Part shown: positions 6,107-8,899 of the stretch, in pieces
Layout of the letters: each line of letters begins with the position of its first letter
Position numbering within the stretch: the stretch's first letter is position 1
DNA from: Bacillota bacterium
GTDB lineage: Bacteria; Bacillota; Clostridia; Oscillospirales; Butyricicoccaceae
Assembly: GCA_030705725.1 (NCBI GenBank)
Contig: JAUZPW010000045.1
Span: forward strand, 1 to 8,899
Direction: 5' to 3'
Length of the DNA: 8,899 bases
Notes under the pieces: generated by a model
What the model saw: only the letters and a program-made list of their open reading frames with translations
Told to the model about the DNA's origin: nothing
Database searches by the model: none
Program-made: the position numbers and the translations under genes

Positions 6107-6325
6107 TTGTCAAAAGAAGATGTAATAGAACTCGAAGGTACCGTCATAGAATCACTGCCAAACGCAATGTTTCAGGTTGAGCTGCCCAATGGGCATAAGA
6201 TACTTGCTCATATTTCAGGCAAACTCAGAATGAATTTTATCAGGATTCTGCCCGGCGACAGGGTTACGATTCAGATGTCGCCTTATGATCTGACCCGCGG
6301 CAGGATTATTTGGAGATCAAAGTAA
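6107..6325 (+). CDS. infA: Translation initiation factor IF-1 (TTG start)
   Basis: IF1 binds the 30S A site and, with IF2 and IF3, helps select the initiator tRNA and start codon. The 72 residues are exactly the usual length and form a single S1-like OB fold. Visible blocks are (M)SKEDVIELEGTV, LPNAMFQVELPNGHKILAHISGKLRMNFIRILPGDRV, and the C-terminal SPYDLTRGRIIWRSK. The start codon is TTG rather than ATG, supported by the conserved N-terminus and the GGGGAGGT at 6091-6098. The gap after the KOW gene is 18 bases, and a 54-base spacer able to form alternative hairpins separates it from rpmJ. The protein itself looks fully functional. Confidence 0.97.
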   Translation: MSKEDVIELEGTVIESLPNAMFQVELPNGHKILAHISGKLRMNFIRILPGDRVTIQMSPYDLTRGRIIWRSK

Positions 6326-6367
6326 AAGAGGACGGTTTTGTCCTCAGCGACCTTTTTTATCGAAAGG
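6323..6367 (+). promoter_or_regulatory. Alternative hairpins in the infA-rpmJ spacer
   Basis: Two hairpins can form together: GAGGAC (6328-6333) with GTCCTC (6340-6345), and CCTTT (6351-6355) with AAAGG (6363-6367). The latter includes the likely rpmJ ribosome-binding site. A competing pairing joins TAAAAGAGG (6323-6331) to CCTTTTTTA (6351-6359) through nine positions, one of them a G-T wobble, and would release AAAGG. The T6 run lies seven bases after the first hairpin, too far for a classical terminator. A translational switch or weak attenuator is inference only. Confidence 0.35.
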
Positions 6368-6379
6368 AATGTGAGAGTA

Positions 6380-6493
6380 ATGAAAGTGAGACCGTCTGTA
6401 AAACCCATCTGTGAAAAGTGCAAGATTATACGCAGAAAAGGCCGCGTTATGGTTATCTGCGAAAATCCCAAACATAAGCAGAAACAGGGCTAA
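6380..6493 (+). CDS. rpmJ: 50S ribosomal protein L36, zinc-binding form
   Basis: L36 is the smallest ribosomal protein and binds 23S rRNA in the large subunit. The 37-residue product begins MKVRPSVKPICEKCK and ends ICENPKHKQKQG. Its four zinc ligands are C11, C14, C27 and H32 (the CCCH form), so this is the zinc-dependent version rather than the longer zinc-free paralogue. Length and order match the canonical L36. AAAGGA at 6363-6368 is the probable ribosome-binding site, with a rather long 11-base spacing; GAGAG nearer the ATG is an alternative. It lies between infA and rpsM, its conserved position. Confidence 0.97.
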   Translation: MKVRPSVKPICEKCKIIRRKGRVMVICENPKHKQKQG

Positions 6494-6520
6494 ACTTAAA
6501 AACTGGAGGTGCGTAATTAA

Positions 6521-6889
6521 ATGGCTCGTATTGCCGGCGTAGATCTTCCGCGCGAAAAGAGAGTGGAAATCGGTTTAACCTACATTTTCGGTATCGGTCG
6601 GAAGCTATCAAACGATATTTTAGCGAAAACAGGAATAAATCCGGATACTCGTGTCAAAGATTTAACGGACGACGAAATTTCAAAGCTTCGTGAAATGATT
6701 GACCGCGAATATCATGTGGAAGGCGATTTAAGGCGCGATACCGCGCTCAATATCAAGCGCCTTGTTGAAATCGGCTCCTATCGCGGAACACGCCACAGAA
6801 AAGGCCTTCCCGTAAGGGGTCAGCGTTCAAAAACGAACGCCAGAACCAGAAAGGGACCCAAGAAGACCATTACAAACAAGAAGAAATGA
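6521..6889 (+). CDS. rpsM: 30S ribosomal protein S13
   Basis: S13 is in the 30S head, forms the intersubunit bridge to L5 and contacts P-site tRNA through its basic tail. The 122 residues match the family. MARIAGVDLPREKRVEIGLTYIFGIG at the N-terminus leads into the helix-turn-helix-like region at about 14-35. The signature SYRGTRHRKGLPVRGQRSKTNARTRKG lies at about 86-112, followed by a lysine-rich tail. GGAGGT at 6505-6510 precedes ATG by ten bases. The gap to rpmJ is only 27 bases, so there is no room for the long pseudoknot leader through which S4 represses rpsM in E. coli. Confidence 0.98.
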   Translation: MARIAGVDLPREKRVEIGLTYIFGIGRKLSNDILAKTGINPDTRVKDLTDDEISKLREMIDREYHVEGDLRRDTALNIKRLVEIGSYRGTRHRKGLPVRGQRSKTNARTRKGPKKTITNKKK

Positions 6890-6902
6890 GGGAGTAGGAT
6901 AA

Positions 6903-7310
6903 ATGGCTAAAGCTGCCCAAACACAGAAAAAGACTGTAACGAGAAAACGCCGTGAGCGCAAGAACATCGAAAAAGGCGCGGCCCACATCCGCTCCTCCTT
7001 TAACAACACCATTGTAACGATCACCGATACTAACGGAAACGCTCTTTCTTGGGCGTCATCCGGCGGACTTGGTTTCAGGGGATCCAAAAAATCAACTCCG
7101 TATGCCGCACAAACAGCCGCCGAAGTTGCCGCAAAGGCTGCTATGGAGCACGGCCTCAAGACTGTTGAAGTCTATGTAAAAGGCCCGGGCTCAGGCCGTG
7201 AAGCTGCGATCCGTGCACTTCAGGCGGTAGGACTTGAGGTTAGCATGATTAAAGATGTAACCCCGATTCCTCATAACGGCTGCCGTCCGCCAAAAAGAAG
7301 ACGCGTTTAA
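6903..7310 (+). CDS. rpsK: 30S ribosomal protein S11
   Basis: S11 lies on the 30S platform, near the E site and the mRNA exit. This protein has 135 residues, a little longer than the usual 129 because of a lysine- and arginine-rich N-terminal extension. Conserved blocks are HIRSSFNNTIVTITDTNGNALSWASSGGLGFRGSKKSTPYAAQ in order, GLKTVEVYVKGPGSGREAAIRAL, and the C-terminal signature DVTPIPHNGCRPPKRRRV. The N125-G126 pair is where E. coli S11 carries an isoaspartate; whether that happens here is not known. GAGGGAG overlapping the rpsM stop serves as ribosome-binding site, with a 13-base gap. Confidence 0.98.
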   Translation: MAKAAQTQKKTVTRKRRERKNIEKGAAHIRSSFNNTIVTITDTNGNALSWASSGGLGFRGSKKSTPYAAQTAAEVAAKAAMEHGLKTVEVYVKGPGSGREAAIRALQAVGLEVSMIKDVTPIPHNGCRPPKRRRV

Positions 7311-7333
7311 GTTTAGGGAGGTGTAATTAGAAA

Positions 7334-7960
7334 ATGGCAAGATATACAGACGCAGTATGCCGTTTATGCCGAAGAGAAGGTGAAAAGCTTTTCTTGAAGG
7401 GAGAACGCTGCTATACCGATAAATGTTCAGTGTCCCGCAGGGCTTACGCTCCCGGTCAGCATGGCCAAGGGAGAAAGAAGCTTTCCGAATACGGTGTCCA
7501 GCACCGCGCAAAGCAGAAGGCTAGGAGATATTACGGCGTCCTTGAAAGCCAATTCGCAAAATATTTTGAGATGGCTACCAAAAAACAAGGTATGACCGGC
7601 GAAAATTTGCTCCGCATTCTTGAGAGCCGCCTTGATAACGTTGTTTACAGGGCCGGATTTGCAATGTCCCGCCCCGAAGCCAGACAGCTAGTCCGCCATG
7701 CGCATTTTACGGTAAACGGCAAAAAGGTTAATATTCCGTCCTATCTCGTGAAAGCGGGGGACGTCATTGCCCTGACCCAGAAGAGCTTGGCAACTGACAA
7801 GATGAAGGATGTTATCGAGGCAAACTCGGGAAGGCCTGTTTGCTCGTGGCTTTCGCGGGAACCCGAAAAGGGCCAGGTTGTTGTAACCCGGCTGCCGAAC
7901 AGGGAAGATATTGACTTCGAGGTAGAAGAACATCTTATCGTAGAGCTCTATTCGAAGTAA
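7334..7960 (+). CDS. rpsD: 30S ribosomal protein S4, zinc-binding (four-cysteine) form
   Basis: S4 nucleates 30S assembly by binding the 16S rRNA five-way junction and, in E. coli and B. subtilis, represses its own synthesis. The 208-residue protein has an N-terminal zinc knuckle, C9-x2-C12 and C26-x4-C31, found in the zinc-containing type; B. subtilis S4 lacks it. After the N-terminal helical domain (RAYAPGQHGQGRKKLSEYGVQ near 36-56), the S4 RNA-binding domain spans about 98-160 (RLDNVVYRAGFAMSRPEARQLV, then HFTVNGKKVNIPSYLVKAGD). The end is VEEHLIVELYSK. AGGGAGGTG at 7315-7323 is the ribosome-binding site. Unlike in B. subtilis, the gene lies in the alpha operon between rpsK and rpoA, as in many clostridia and in E. 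coli. Confidence 0.98.
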   Translation: MARYTDAVCRLCRREGEKLFLKGERCYTDKCSVSRRAYAPGQHGQGRKKLSEYGVQHRAKQKARRYYGVLESQFAKYFEMATKKQGMTGENLLRILESRLDNVVYRAGFAMSRPEARQLVRHAHFTVNGKKVNIPSYLVKAGDVIALTQKSLATDKMKDVIEANSGRPVCSWLSREPEKGQVVVTRLPNREDIDFEVEEHLIVELYSK

Positions 7961-7965
7961 AGGCA

Positions 7966-8021
7966 GCCCTCGTAACTTTGTTCATTAAGCGCGGGCAAGT
8001 CCGCGCGATTAAAAGGAGGGT
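7966..8021 (+). promoter_or_regulatory. Hairpin and possible ribosome-binding-site sequestration before rpoA
   Basis: A GC-rich hairpin pairs GCGCGG (7989-7994) with CCGCGC (8001-8006), plus a G-T closing pair. No T-run follows, so it is not a standard terminator. Outside it, GCCCTC (7966-7971) can pair with GAGGGT (8016-8021), one pair being a wobble, and would cover the rpoA ribosome-binding site GGAGGG. The structure fits in the 69-base spacer, longer than most gaps here. Regulation of rpoA translation by this element is inference; an RNA processing site is another possibility. Confidence 0.4.
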
Positions 8022-8029
8022 ATCAACTA

Positions 8030-8899
8030 ATGATAGAAAAGCCCCGCATAGACTGTGTTGAGATAGCGGAAGACGGTTCCTACGGTAAATTTGTTGTGGA
8101 ACCTCTTGAGCGCGGCTACGGTACAACCCTCGGAAATTCACTCCGGCGTATTTTACTGTCTTCACTGCCCGGGACTGCTGTAACATCGGTTAAAATAAAC
8201 GGGATTCAACATGAGTTCTCTGTTATTCCGGGAGTTAAAGAGGATGTTACCGAAATTATATTAAACATTAAGGGAATTATAGCAAAGCTCCACAGCCCGG
8301 AAGGCGAAATTAAAACCGTCTATATTGAGGCAGCCGGAGAAGGCGAAGTCTGTGCCGGAGACATTAAGGCGGACAGCGAAGTTGAGATCCTGAACCCTGA
8401 GCTTCATATAGCCACTCTGATGGGCGATGCAAAGCTGTCCATGGAGCTGACATTAAGCCATGGCAGGGGTTATGTTTCATCGGAACGCAACAAACCGGCT
8501 CAGCAGATTATAGGAGTTATTCCCGTAGATTCAATCTATACGCCGGTTTATAAAGTGAATTATTCAGTCGAAAATACCCGTGTCGGCAATATGACCGACT
8601 TTGACAAGCTGACGCTTGAAGTCTGGACAGACAGAACAATATCGGCCCGTGACGCAGTTTCGCTCGGTGCCAAAATTCTGACGGATCTTCTGAGTTTGTT
8701 TGTCAATCTGTCCGAAGAAATCAGCGCGCGTTCAACAGTTGTTGAAAAAGTGGAGACGCACCATGATAAAGTTCTTGAAATGACAATTGAGGAGTTGGAT
8801 CTTTCTGTCCGCTCGTTCAATTGCTTAAAACGTGCCGGCATAAATACGGTGGAAGACCTCGTCAATACTACAGAGGACGAGATGATGAAGGTCAGAAAC
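8030..8899 (+). CDS. rpoA: DNA-directed RNA polymerase alpha subunit (3' end outside window)
   Basis: RpoA dimerises to start RNA polymerase assembly, and its C-terminal domain contacts promoter UP elements and activators. The 290 visible codons run open to the window end, so perhaps 25 residues are missing. The N-terminal domain shows FVVEPLERGYGTTLGNSLRRILLSSLPG (21-48), followed by VKEDVTEIILNIK, LNPELHIATL and the RGYV segment. IPVDSIYTPVYKVNYSVENTRVG and DFDKLTLEVWTDRTISARDAV close the assembly domain. A flexible linker (about 229-249) leads to the C-terminal domain, where SVRSFNCLKRAGINTVEDL contains R261, equivalent to the DNA-binding R265 of E. coli, and N264. AAAAGGAGGG at 8011-8020 precedes the ATG. 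rplQ would be expected next, outside the window. Confidence 0.97.
   Translation, partial: MIEKPRIDCVEIAEDGSYGKFVVEPLERGYGTTLGNSLRRILLSSLPGTAVTSVKINGIQHEFSVIPGVKEDVTEIILNIKGIIAKLHSPEGEIKTVYIEAAGEGEVCAGDIKADSEVEILNPELHIATLMGDAKLSMELTLSHGRGYVSSERNKPAQQIIGVIPVDSIYTPVYKVNYSVENTRVGNMTDFDKLTLEVWTDRTISARDAVSLGAKILTDLLSLFVNLSEEISARSTVVEKVETHHDKVLEMTIEELDLSVRSFNCLKRAGINTVEDLVNTTEDEMMKVRN

Noticed and set aside
6328..6358. Intrinsic terminator after infA
   Set aside because: The six-pair stem is separated from the T6 run by seven bases, and essential genes continue directly downstream; at most it is a weak attenuator.
8560..8865. Reverse-strand frame of 101 residues inside rpoA
   Set aside because: It is a shadow of the conserved rpoA frame on the + strand, which is open across the same region.

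Overview
This window is an 18-gene stretch of a bacterial ribosomal-protein superoperon, the distal spc operon running into the alpha operon. Every gene lies on the + strand. The order is rplE (3' part only), rpsZ, rpsH, rplF, rplR, rpsE, rpmD, rplO, secY, adk, map, a KOW-domain gene, infA, rpmJ, rpsM, rpsK, rpsD, rpoA (5' part only). The host is most likely a member of the Firmicutes, class Clostridia, plausibly close to the Oscillospiraceae/Ruminococcaceae. The reasons are the secY-adk-map-KOW-infA-rpmJ order, the short zinc-type S14, strong GGAGG ribosome-binding sites, GTG and TTG starts, and moderate GC. Retention of rpsD between rpsK and rpoA differs from the Bacillus subtilis arrangement. 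The lineage below phylum is inference.

Layout: positions 1-3118 carry large- and small-subunit proteins (L5, S14, S8, L6, L18, S5, L30, L15), mostly with 10-25 base gaps. The exception is a 114-base S14-S8 spacer that holds a conspicuous hairpin. Positions 3121-6088 carry the SecY translocon channel, adenylate kinase, methionine aminopeptidase and a small KOW RNA-binding protein. The last three are packed tightly, with 1-base gaps at adk/map and map/KOW. Positions 6107-7960 carry IF1 (TTG start), L36, S13, S11 and S4. After a 69-base structured spacer, rpoA (RNA polymerase alpha) runs off the end of the window after 290 codons.

The products couple ribosome assembly (S and L proteins), translation initiation (IF1), N-terminal methionine removal (Map), membrane insertion of new proteins (SecY), nucleotide supply (Adk) and transcription (RpoA). 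Co-transcription is inferred from shared orientation and tight spacing. I see no convincing promoter and no classical intrinsic terminator, consistent with an interior operon segment.

This is a housekeeping region and I see no mobile element, CRISPR, defence system or foreign gene. The points worth a second look are the three longer spacers (before rpsH, rpmJ and rpoA), which can form local RNA structures; the TTG start of infA; the poorly characterised KOW protein, whose gene contains a dnaX-type slippery heptamer; and the concentration of zinc-ligand proteins (S14, L36, S4, Adk).
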